A stretch of 6,945 nt of DNA from Lachnospiraceae bacterium UBA7179 (GTDB taxonomy: Bacteria; Bacillota; Clostridia; Lachnospirales; Lachnospiraceae). Location of the stretch: the NCBI GenBank assembly GCA_002491195.1, contig DKVL01000034.1:1-6945 (forward strand). The letters are read 5' to 3'. Below, one piece after another: positions 1 through 6,107 of the stretch. Below the pieces are notes generated by a model. That model was not told where the DNA came from and ran no database searches. It saw only the letters and a list, made by a program, of their open reading frames with translations. Made by a program: the position numbers and the translations under genes. The number at the start of each line of letters is the position of its first letter. The first letter of the stretch is position 1.

Positions 1-21
1 TACCCTTTTGTCGCTTCAATC

Positions 22-51
22 ATTATAATCAAAAAAAAGTGTTTTTGCCAA
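22..51 (-). promoter_or_regulatory. Sigma-A type promoter pointing out of the left edge
   Basis: Read on the minus strand there is a -35 hexamer TTGGCA (46-51, 5 of 6 consensus bases), an 18-base spacer containing a run of eight T, and a perfect -10 TATAAT (22-27). The -35 box begins a few bases after the stop codon of amrS, so it would drive whatever lies to the left of position 1. No GC-rich terminator stem separates it from amrS; the T run sits inside the spacer and is not preceded by a convincing hairpin. Seen directly in sequence; promoter activity is inferred. Confidence 0.55.
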
Positions 52-55
52 AAGT

Positions 56-895
56 TCAGCAGTTTCCCACAAACACATATTTTAAGTATTTTCTGGCCGT
101 CTCTGCAAGACTGTATACGTTCTCCACTGCTGTCGCCTCCCTGTCCGTCATATGGTACCTTGGAAAAAAACGGGTGACGTGCAGTGGAATCTCCGTACCG
201 ACAAGTGTCCCGACAGACGCAATCCATTCCGCTTCCTTTTCCATCTCCGCGATCCCGTCATTTTTACCCGGCACGATCAACGTGGTAAGTTCCACATGAC
301 AGCCAGCTGCCGCATGCAGGATAAATTCTTTTACCGTTTCCAGATCCCCTCCAAGTTCCCTGTAATACGATTCCTGAAATCCTTTCAGATCAATATTCAT
401 GGCATCGATCAGGGGCAGAAGCTCATCCAGTGTTTCCAGAGATGCTGTTCCGTTTGTCACCAGCACGTTTTTCATTCCTGCCTTTTTCACAAGCGCGCCT
501 GTATCGCGTACATATTCCCACCCGACCAGCGGTTCATTGTAAGTAAAAGCGACACCGATATTTCCTGCATCTTTACAGGCAAGTGCCTTTTCCACCAAAG
601 CCTCTGGCGAAAGATAGACAGTCCCCGCTGTTTTGGCATCCGCCATGGAAATCTCATGATTCTGGCAGAAAGCGCACCGCAGATTGCATCCGTAACTTCC
701 GACGGACAGAATCCAGCTTCCGGGCTCGAACAGTTTCAATGGTTTTTTCTCAATCGCATCCAGCGCAAGGGAAGTGATCTTTCCATAGTTTTCACATATG
801 ATTTCTCCACACTCATTTTTCCTTGCTCTGCAGAGTCCTCTCTGTCCCGGTTCCAGACTGCAATGATGCATGCATGTATGACAGACTGCTTTCAT
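56..895 (-). CDS. amrS: AmmeMemoRadiSam system radical SAM enzyme AmrS
   Basis: Radical S-adenosylmethionine enzyme of the AmmeMemoRadiSam group, related to pyruvate-formate-lyase activating enzymes; it probably works in the cytoplasm with the products of the gene upstream, on a substrate that is not known. The protein (279 aa from this start) has an N-terminal cysteine cluster (Cys5, Cys8, Cys12, Cys22) typical of the family, then the [4Fe-4S] motif CxxxCxxC at Cys70, Cys74 and Cys77, and a conserved stretch with TYNEP near residues 118-122. I chose the ATG at 895 because AGGAG (904-908) lies 8 bases before it; an earlier in-frame ATG at 928 has no ribosome binding site and would sit 7 bases after the preceding stop. 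The protein ends at GNC and lacks the extra C-terminal cysteine-containing segment that longer AmrS proteins carry; as I recall, a short form is common in Lachnospiraceae. The gene lies 40 bp after the amrBA stop, so co-transcription is likely. Confidence 0.88.
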   Translation of the reverse strand: MKAVCHTCMHHCSLEPGQRGLCRARKNECGEIICENYGKITSLALDAIEKKPLKLFEPGSWILSVGSYGCNLRCAFCQNHEISMADAKTAGTVYLSPEALVEKALACKDAGNIGVAFTYNEPLVGWEYVRDTGALVKKAGMKNVLVTNGTASLETLDELLPLIDAMNIDLKGFQESYYRELGGDLETVKEFILHAAAGCHVELTTLIVPGKNDGIAEMEKEAEWIASVGTLVGTEIPLHVTRFFPRYHMTDREATAVENVYSLAETARKYLKYVFVGNC

Positions 896-934
896 TTCCC
901 CTTCTCCTCTCCTGCGTCCGCACCGCATAGAATT

Positions 935-2320
935 TTAAAAATGCCTTACGACTTCAAATCGTTCCAGTGTAATGTCTTCTTCTTCCCCAATGCCGGCTTT
1001 CCGTCTTGCAATTGCGATCTGTTCCTCCACGGTATCTACGCCGTCCAGATTCGGCAGCAGCAGACCTCGCCTGCGTCCTCTTGTCACAATGACTCCATAC
1101 CGTCTGACATCCAGTTTGTCAGGCGTATCTATGGCTTCCGTGTCGCCCAACACATCCACACTGATCACAAGCGCATTCAGTTCATCTGATCTGACCGGTC
1201 GGAATCTTGGATCCCTGCTCGCCGCACTGATTGCATTCTCTATGATTTCTTGCGCGATCGAAGTCTGTACGGCACAAATCGTTCCAATACAGCCGCGGAG
1301 ACTTCCGTTTTCCTTAATGGAAACAAAGACGCCTGCCTTCTGGCTGTACAGCTCCTGGGGCAATCCATCTGGCACGGTTATTTTTTCTCCCGTGCGCACA
1401 TAGCGCTCTATTGTCTTTCTGGCAAGCTGTACATAGGCATCTTCCTGCGCTTTCTGCTCTGCAATTTTTGTCCTCTCTTTTTCCTCAAACTGCTCTTTGA
1501 AATTACGATCCGGATCACTGCCGCATACCAGATAGCTGCACACACCGTATCCCACGCCAAAAATACCTTCATAGGACAGGGCTTCTGCTTCCACTTTCCG
1601 TTGATCAAGCGCTCCTGCCATGATTGTAAACGAACGATGCCCGCATTCCCCTGCCTTTTCACACAAATCTTCCGGGAAACCAAACAGCTCTCCAAAATCA
1701 GCTTTCCCCATCACTTCCATAATACGGCTGTCATATTCCGGACCTTCCTTTCGGTATCCGTAAGGCCCGTCCTCTTTTAACCTGTGTGATAAATCCCCGC
1801 TTGCAATCAGAACGGTAGTCCGGTTCAGAAGTTCTGCGGCTTTCTGGATATACTGTCCCAGCTGGTAATGCTCTTTCAGAGACAGCCCGGACAATCCGAT
1901 CCGGACGAGCCGGTAATCCTCCAGATACTGGTTCACGAAATACAGCGGAACCATCGTTCCATGGTCCAGCTGCCTGTCGCGTTCTCCTTTTGTTCCAGCC
2001 GGAAAGTCTGCGGCATCTGCAAGCCCGCAAAGCTGCTCTACAAATTCTGTATCATACTGGACTTCCATCTGCACCTGCGGGGCGCGAAACTGCGCAAAGT
2101 CCCCTGATGCACTTTTTCCAGGTGATATATGGAAATAATCTGAATACAGTACCTGATGCGGGGACATCAAAACGATTGTCTCTGGTTTCAAACTCGCAAT
2201 CTTACGCGCCGCCGTCTGATAAGCGTCAATCGTTTTCTGGATCTTTTTCTCCTCTCCCCTGCCGACAGCCGGTACGATGATCGGCGGATGAGGAACCATA
2301 AATGCTGCTAAAACTGCCAT
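935..2320 (-). CDS. amrBA: Fused Memo (AmrB) and AMMECR1 (AmrA) protein
   Basis: A 461-aa two-domain protein. Residues about 1-265 are a Memo domain, in the LigB-like extradiol dioxygenase superfamily: conserved histidine and cysteine positions can be seen at HPP (His11), SPH (His55), DHG (His120), SGDLSH (Asp176, His179) and the CGH triplet (Cys226, His228). Memo proteins use such residues to bind metal. Residues about 270-295 are a charged, probably helical linker. Residues about 295-461 are an AMMECR1 domain with its hallmark LRGCIGT at 341-347. In many genomes these are two separate genes beside a radical-SAM gene; here they are one chain, directly upstream of amrS, which supports a joint function. 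The reaction is not established. The ATG has an AAAGGAG site (2330-2336) 9 bases upstream. No signal peptide, so cytoplasmic. Domain calls are secure; activity is unknown. Confidence 0.9.
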   Translation of the reverse strand: MAVLAAFMVPHPPIIVPAVGRGEEKKIQKTIDAYQTAARKIASLKPETIVLMSPHQVLYSDYFHISPGKSASGDFAQFRAPQVQMEVQYDTEFVEQLCGLADAADFPAGTKGERDRQLDHGTMVPLYFVNQYLEDYRLVRIGLSGLSLKEHYQLGQYIQKAAELLNRTTVLIASGDLSHRLKEDGPYGYRKEGPEYDSRIMEVMGKADFGELFGFPEDLCEKAGECGHRSFTIMAGALDQRKVEAEALSYEGIFGVGYGVCSYLVCGSDPDRNFKEQFEEKERTKIAEQKAQEDAYVQLARKTIERYVRTGEKITVPDGLPQELYSQKAGVFVSIKENGSLRGCIGTICAVQTSIAQEIIENAISAASRDPRFRPVRSDELNALVISVDVLGDTEAIDTPDKLDVRRYGVIVTRGRRRGLLLPNLDGVDTVEEQIAIARRKAGIGEEEDITLERFEVVRHF

Positions 2321-2357
2321 AAAACAATACTCCTTTCATAAAACAGGTCTCTTGCAT

Positions 2358-2380
2358 CATCTTTTTATAACAAAAAGATG
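2358..2380. repeat. Perfect 9-bp inverted repeat between fic and amrBA
   Basis: Arms 2358-2366 and 2372-2380 are perfect reverse complements (CATCTTTTT / AAAAAGATG) around a 5-base loop. It lies in the 96-bp gap after the fic stop and before the amrBA ribosome binding site. The stem is AT-rich and has no trailing T run on either strand, so it is a poor intrinsic terminator. It could be a weak terminator or processing hairpin, or an operator: a TTGCCA sequence with a TATAAA-like element lies around it on the minus strand, but at about 20 bases the spacing is too long for a confident promoter. Confidence 0.45.
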
Positions 2381-2416
2381 GATTTTCCGTGGCAAAGGGT
2401 AATGTGGGGAACGACC

Positions 2417-3043
2417 TCAGTTTTGTCCATTTTCCAATCCATCTCTTATAATCCTGACCAGATATCCTGGTTGTCTAAAATCACCGTCTTGAAACACGGC
2501 AGAAGCCGCCACCAAAGCATTCCTTGTATACACGGCATTTCTTTCTAACAATTCCCGGTCCATGGTCATTCCATGGCTGTCCGCAAACTGGCACATAAAT
2601 GTAATGGTAATCCGTGTATTTCCCTCTCGGAAACAATGTACTTTCCATAAGTCCGCGGTATCCTGCGCCAGTCTCTTTGCCTGTTCATTCAATGCCATGG
2701 ATGCCCAATCACGGCTATTCATTCTTTCAAGGACAGCTGTCGCCTGCTCCCTGATCTGCTCTGGTTTTGCGTATTCGATAGACGTATAGCCCAAAACTGC
2801 TTCCGCCTTCTCCATGGACACCATGCGGGGAATCCCCGCCCATTCGTATATATCCCCGAAAACATATTCGTGCATTTTGCAGTAATGTTCAAAGTCGTAG
2901 TTTCCCAGCAACGGAAAAAGGGAAAGAACATGAAGCCTGTCACAAGAAAAATCGACTTCCGCCTTTTTTAGCGTATCCTCATCCTTAATCCCTAATTTGT
3001 TTTTCAGGACTTCACAATCCTCGTAATAATAAGGGTCACGCAT
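2417..3043 (-). CDS. fic: Fic/DOC-family protein with a non-canonical active-site motif
   Basis: A 208-aa single-domain Fic protein. Fic enzymes typically move AMP or another phosphate-containing group from a nucleotide onto a protein hydroxyl; here the substrate is unknown. The active-site loop is HCFREGNTR (His136 to Arg144), compared with the canonical HPFxEGNGRxxR. The catalytic His136 and the metal-binding Glu140 are present, but Pro is Cys137, the GNG glycine is Thr143, and the second arginine, which normally holds the nucleotide gamma-phosphate, is Ile147. The N-terminal region (residues 4-70, including DIYEWAG at 64-70) matches the Fic fold. The stop of the antitoxin gene and this ATG share one base (TAATG), so the two are translationally coupled; GAAAGAGG (3051-3058) serves as ribosome binding site. 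The pair resembles VbhA-VbhT type (class I) Fic toxin-antitoxin modules. Family call is firm; AMPylation activity is doubtful without the second arginine. Confidence 0.88.
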   Translation of the reverse strand: MRDPYYYEDCEVLKNKLGIKDEDTLKKAEVDFSCDRLHVLSLFPLLGNYDFEHYCKMHEYVFGDIYEWAGIPRMVSMEKAEAVLGYTSIEYAKPEQIREQATAVLERMNSRDWASMALNEQAKRLAQDTADLWKVHCFREGNTRITITFMCQFADSHGMTMDRELLERNAVYTRNALVAASAVFQDGDFRQPGYLVRIIRDGLENGQN

Positions 3044-3213
3044 TATGCATCCTCTTTCACTCTATATTTTTGGTAGAGCACACTTCTTATATCTTCGTCC
3101 GTCATTTCACCCCGTTTTTCTTTTTCTACTAATTCCAAAAAATCATCAGACGGCTTAATGCCGTCTACCTGTACAATTCCTATTGCATAATCCCAGGCTT
3201 TGTTATTATCCAT
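3043..3213 (-). CDS. Antitoxin of the VbhA family, partner of Fic
   Basis: A 56-aa acidic protein encoded directly upstream of fic, overlapping it by one base. Its order (a helix ending in VDGIKPS, then a helix with LELVEKEKRGEMT, then a C-terminal helix) matches the small VbhA-type antitoxins that inhibit class I Fic proteins by pushing a helix into the active site. Aligned by eye to the (S/T)xxxE(G/N) inhibitory motif, the corresponding positions are Ile13 and Asp17-Gly18, so the Ser/Thr is missing and the Glu is an Asp. The ATG at 3213 is preceded by AAAAGGAG (3219-3226) at 5 bases, and the gene has its own consensus promoter. The gene is easily missed because of its size. The call rests on position, length and sequence pattern; inhibition itself is inferred. 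Confidence 0.85.
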   Translation of the reverse strand: MDNNKAWDYAIGIVQVDGIKPSDDFLELVEKEKRGEMTDEDIRSVLYQKYRVKEDA

Positions 3214-3261
3214 TTTTACTCCTTTTCCAGTTGACTTTCCTCCGCTTTCTTTCTGTAAGTT

Positions 3262-3290
3262 ATTATACTATTTTGTACATACGCTGTCAA
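3262..3290 (-). promoter_or_regulatory. Perfect consensus sigma-A promoter of the antitoxin-fic operon
   Basis: On the minus strand the -35 is TTGACA (3285-3290), the spacer is exactly 17 bases, and the -10 is TATAAT (3262-3267): every consensus position is matched. Transcription would begin near 3255, leaving about 40 bases of leader before the antitoxin ATG at 3213. The leader contains a second purine-rich GGAGG-like stretch upstream of the real ribosome binding site, with no ATG after it. I see no clear palindromic operator over the promoter. Confidence 0.8.
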
Positions 3291-3394
3291 ATGTTCTGGT
3301 GTTTCTGCAGCTTTGAAAATTACTGTGCAGTTGCGTTAATAGTAACCAAACAACAAAGCACCTTGATAATTAAATAGGCTTTACACTTCAAATG

Positions 3395-3403
3395 TGATAT
3401 ACT
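3395..3403 (+). promoter_or_regulatory. Extended -10 promoter candidate for the coiled-coil gene
   Basis: TG-A-TATACT on the plus strand forms an extended -10 element (TGnTATAAT-like, 5 of 6 in the hexamer). A TTTACA at 3380-3385 is too close (12 bases) to act as its -35, so recognition would depend on the TG extension. Transcription would start near 3410, about 39 bases before the ATG at 3449. The gene also has a good AAAGGAG site at 3435-3441, 7 bases before the ATG. Confidence 0.45.
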
Positions 3404-3448
3404 CATTACAATACAGCCTGAATCGCAATCCCATAAAGGAGTGATCGC

Positions 3449-3775
3449 ATGACCGATAACGAATTATTATTAGCAATTTCAAATATGATGGATACAAAAT
3501 TAGATCATATAACGAAAGATGTCCAGGATATCAGGAAGGACATCAAGAAAGCCAACACAAGGCTCGAAAAAGTTGAACTAAGAATCGGAAATCTTGAAAA
3601 AGATATCAACGAAATCAAATCAAAAGTACTCAATGTTGAATTGACGCTTGAAAATGACATTGAACCACCACTCAACAACATTCAAGCTTGTTATACCACA
3701 ACCTATGACAGATATAAAGATAGCGTTGAGGACTACGAAGCTATGAAACAAGACATATCTATTATAAAAAAGTAG
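3449..3775 (+). CDS. Small coiled-coil protein of unknown function, C-terminus out of frame
   Basis: A 108-aa, highly charged, soluble protein that I recognise only as one of the short coiled-coil proteins common in Lachnospiraceae; I know of no assigned function. Residues about 10-75 are rich in Lys, Glu, Asp and Ile/Leu in heptad-like spacing (repeated KDIxDIRKDIKK-like segments), predicting a long alpha-helical coiled coil and likely oligomer formation. Residues about 73-90 form a less charged stretch with a Cys and several Tyr. No signal peptide or membrane segment. The ATG has AAAGGAG (3435-3441) at 7 bases. The frame stops at TAG TAG (3773-3778), but the -1 frame continues with 13 residues ending HSEKLNKLA, which is the C-terminus I expect for this family, so the gene looks frameshifted at a 6-A run. 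Its coding sequence is visibly more AT-rich than its neighbours and it stands alone on the plus strand. Confidence 0.7.
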   Translation: MTDNELLLAISNMMDTKLDHITKDVQDIRKDIKKANTRLEKVELRIGNLEKDINEIKSKVLNVELTLENDIEPPLNNIQACYTTTYDRYKDSVEDYEAMKQDISIIKK

Positions 3776-3813
3776 TAGAGGAGCATAGCGAAAAATTAAA
3801 CAAATTAGCATAG
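3766..3813 (+). other. A AAA AAG slippery heptamer and -1 frame extension
   Basis: In the reading frame of the coiled-coil gene the codons ATA AAA AAG are followed by TAG TAG. The heptamer A AAA AAG (3766-3772) is the same type used for -1 frameshifting in Escherichia coli dnaX. A -1 slip keeps both lysines and then reads GTA GTA GAG GAG and onward to a TAG at 3811-3813, giving 121 aa in total. I see no Shine-Dalgarno-like stimulator at the expected distance upstream and no strong stem-loop downstream, so a one-base loss in the A run (a real mutation or a sequencing error) is at least as likely as programmed frameshifting. Confidence 0.6.
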
Positions 3814-3868
3814 TAGCTACATAATGAATATCACGTGAAAAGTGTAAAGAGCTACTGCTGTGCAGGAA

Positions 3869-3887
3869 AGGATTCTCATTGAATCCT
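3869..3887 (-). terminator. Weak hairpin at the end of vanT, possible terminator
   Basis: Arms 3869-3875 and 3881-3887 are perfect 7-bp reverse complements (AGGATTC / GAATCCT) around a 5-base loop that contains the vanT stop codon. On the vanT transcript the stem is followed by only a short pyrimidine stretch (UUCC), with no real U run, so termination would be weak. On the opposite strand no T run follows. It sits between the convergent coiled-coil and vanT genes, where a terminator would be expected. Confidence 0.3.
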
Positions 3888-6107
3888 CCCCAACCGGTTC
3901 CCCAGCCGGCTCAACAGCTCATTTGTGATGCTCCCGGAATCATAAGCCACTGTCGGCGCATCGATCGTCTCACTGCCATCGGTGCCAATCAGTGTCGCGG
4001 TCATGCCAACTTCGACGCCGGCAATATCCGTGACATCGACTGCAAGCTGGTCCATGCAGATCCTCCCGACGATCGGCGCCCAGCTTCCATTGATGAGTAC
4101 ATAACTATCTCTGCCGGACAGACTGCGCGGAAAACCATCTGCATAGCCAATTGGCAGTATGGCGATGACACTGTCCCTGTCCGTGACAAAGGTTCTGCCG
4201 TATCCGACGGACTCCCCCTGCGAAACAAACCTGAGCAGAATCACCTTCGCCTTTAGCGAGAGTACCGGACGCAGATCCAGCTGCAGCTTCGTCTGTGCAT
4301 CCGGTGTGCTCAGGACTCCATACAAGGCGACTCCCGCCCTGACATAACTGCATTTCAGTTCCGGATAATTCAACAATCCATAACTGCTCTGTATATGGAT
4401 CTTCGGAATGCGGATTCCTTCTTTTTTCAATTGTTTTAAGACACCATAAAAACCTGCAATCTGCTGTCTGGTAAAACAGACATCCTCTTCATCCAGACTG
4501 TCCGCAACACACAGATGCGTGTAAATGCCGCTTATGCAGAGGTGCTCCATCGCAAATACACGCAAAATTTCTTCTATATTAAGATCAGAATCAAATCCAA
4601 GCCTGTGCATACCGGTGTCAATTTTCATATGCGCCTTGATCTTACAGCCCTGTTCATTCAATCTGCAGGCATAATCATAGTCGATTAATGTCTGTGTGAG
4701 ATCGTATTTCCGAAGCTCCCCTGCCCGCTCCGGCGCCGTGAATCCCAGGATCAGGATTTCCCCCCTGACACCGCATCTGCGCAGTTTGATGCCCTCGTCG
4801 ATCGTCGCTGCCGCAAATGCCCTGACGCCAATCTTGTCCAGACAGATCGCGATCTCACACATTCCATGTCCATATGCCTCCGCTTTCACCACCGCCATCA
4901 GCTCACATTTGGACGGCATTGCGCTGCGCAGAACTGCCACATTGTGCGCCAGATTTTCCAGACTGATCTCCATATAAGCCCTTTCGGTATTGGTATTGTG
5001 TTTTTTCCGTTTCTGTCCCAACCGATGCCAAAGTGCCACTGCTGCCACACTGAACGCAGCCGATGCTGCGGTAACTGCCAGGAAATGAATCACGCTGTTG
5101 TCCACGAGCAGAGCTTGTAAATGAAACAGCTTTGCAGCCAGCCGGATCACAACGATCATCATTGGGTGAATGAGATAGATGATCAGCGACACATCCCTAA
5201 GCCACACATAACGATTTCCCCGAAATTGCAAAAGGAGCAAAAAAAGAAAATACACACATGGCAGTAAAAACACATACATACTGTCATGCCGCTGTACTTG
5301 AAAATGATGCAATGTAAGTCCCTCCGCCAACATCAGTGCCAACGTCAGCCCCATACCGATCCCGTTCCACAAAATACGATTTTCATGTAACAGATCTATT
5401 TTGCTGGAACCTGCTGCACATTCCTGTTCAGAATGGCTGCATACCAATTTCTTCCATGCAGTTTCCTCTCTCTGATCGGCAATAAAACCGCCCATCACAA
5501 AAAACACCGGCGCAAAGAATATACCGTTTCTGGTATAATCTGACACCTGAAAAATCAGCGCATAGAAACTGCTGCAAACGGAAATGCTCCCGATGACTCC
5601 ATAATAGCTGTCTCCAAACAACCCTATCAGATAAAGCACTGCTGCCACTGCAAACGCCTTCTGATAATCCAGCTTTTTCACCAGATACCATGCGATCACC
5701 CCGCCAAGGATCGATGCCGGCAGATACCACAGATGATACAATGTTCCGTCAAACACGATGTCCTTTATGAGATTGGGCAGCAGGTTTTCCATTTTGAAAT
5801 AACCGTTGTATAGATTGACTGGTATATAAAGCAAGATTGCAGCGCCATAGATTATCGCTGTCTTCCTGACAAAAGCGCTTAATTTTCCAATCTGGTAATT
5901 GTATCTTGAAATCAGGAAAAAGCCCGAGGTCACAAAGAAGAATGGAACTGCAACACGCGCGAAGATGCGCGTCAGAATGAAATCGGCTGTCTCGCTGAAA
6001 CCAGCAAGCGGCGACGTGTGGATCGTAATGATCAACAAGGCCGCAGCCAGCCGAAAATAATCGATTCCTGTATAACTTTTCTCATCGTTTTTCTTTTCAG
6101 ATTTCAT
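3876..6107 (-). CDS. vanT: VanT-type membrane-bound serine/alanine racemase
   Basis: A 743-aa fusion. Residues about 12-365 form an acyltransferase-3-like membrane domain with ten or eleven hydrophobic segments; His30, in the first segment, is the family's conserved histidine. Residues about 375-743 are a PLP-dependent alanine-racemase domain with the PLP-binding lysine in AVVKAEAYGHG (Lys408), the opposing catalytic tyrosine in VGYGRTF (Tyr636), and the CMDQ block at 684-687. This architecture is that of VanT in D-Ser type glycopeptide resistance (vanC, vanE, vanG operons), where the racemase makes D-Ser for the ligase and the membrane part is thought to help serine uptake. Near the C-terminus Asn737 appears to occupy the position of the alanine-racemase tyrosine linked to Ser specificity. 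The ATG at 6107 has an AGAGG site 6 bases upstream; a TTG at 6125 is in frame but less likely. It overlaps vanXY by 11 bp. A hydrophilic loop at residues 211-246 helps explain a length above the roughly 700 aa usual for VanT. Confidence 0.9.
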   Translation of the reverse strand: MKSEKKNDEKSYTGIDYFRLAAALLIITIHTSPLAGFSETADFILTRIFARVAVPFFFVTSGFFLISRYNYQIGKLSAFVRKTAIIYGAAILLYIPVNLYNGYFKMENLLPNLIKDIVFDGTLYHLWYLPASILGGVIAWYLVKKLDYQKAFAVAAVLYLIGLFGDSYYGVIGSISVCSSFYALIFQVSDYTRNGIFFAPVFFVMGGFIADQREETAWKKLVCSHSEQECAAGSSKIDLLHENRILWNGIGMGLTLALMLAEGLTLHHFQVQRHDSMYVFLLPCVYFLFLLLLQFRGNRYVWLRDVSLIIYLIHPMMIVVIRLAAKLFHLQALLVDNSVIHFLAVTAASAAFSVAAVALWHRLGQKRKKHNTNTERAYMEISLENLAHNVAVLRSAMPSKCELMAVVKAEAYGHGMCEIAICLDKIGVRAFAAATIDEGIKLRRCGVRGEILILGFTAPERAGELRKYDLTQTLIDYDYACRLNEQGCKIKAHMKIDTGMHRLGFDSDLNIEEILRVFAMEHLCISGIYTHLCVADSLDEEDVCFTRQQIAGFYGVLKQLKKEGIRIPKIHIQSSYGLLNYPELKCSYVRAGVALYGVLSTPDAQTKLQLDLRPVLSLKAKVILLRFVSQGESVGYGRTFVTDRDSVIAILPIGYADGFPRSLSGRDSYVLINGSWAPIVGRICMDQLAVDVTDIAGVEVGMTATLIGTDGSETIDAPTVAYDSGSITNELLSRLGNRLGRIQ

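Larger units (their letters stand above)
3214..3448. other. Intergenic region between two divergent transcription units
   Basis: This 235-bp gap holds the leader and promoter of the antitoxin-fic pair (left part, minus strand) and the promoter and ribosome binding site of the coiled-coil gene (right part, plus strand). Between the two promoters (about 3291-3394) I see no gene, RNA gene or strong hairpin. The 8-mer TCAAATGT occurs twice in the same orientation, at 3287-3294 over the minus-strand -35 and at 3388-3395 next to the plus-strand -10; this could be chance. Confidence 0.5.

Noticed and set aside
896..928. Earlier ATG for amrS at 928
   Set aside because: No ribosome binding site before it, it would start a few bases after the amrBA stop, and the arginine-rich extra residues do not fit the family; the ATG at 895 has AGGAG at 8 bases.
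152..1189. Long open frame on the plus strand opposite amrS and the end of amrBA (345 codons)
   Set aside because: It is antisense to two well-supported genes, its translation is rich in Cys, His, Phe and Ser without any domain, and it has no ribosome binding site; it is a shadow frame.
3183..3377. Plus-strand frame over the antitoxin start and promoter (64 codons)
   Set aside because: It lies across the minus-strand antitoxin start, its leader and the consensus promoter, and lacks a ribosome binding site.
3287..3395. Direct repeat of the 8-mer TCAAATGT touching both divergent promoters
   Set aside because: Two copies of an AT-rich 8-mer within about 100 bases are not significant without conservation; kept only as a note.
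3740..3789. GCTATG / CATAGC inverted repeat enclosing the slippery heptamer
   Set aside because: Only 6 bp with a 38-base loop, and it encloses the slip site when a stimulator should follow it; not credible as a frameshift stimulator.
3813..3838. Palindromes GTAGCTAC and TCACGTGA downstream of the coiled-coil gene
   Set aside because: Eight-base palindromes without a T run or spacing that would make a terminator; likely chance.
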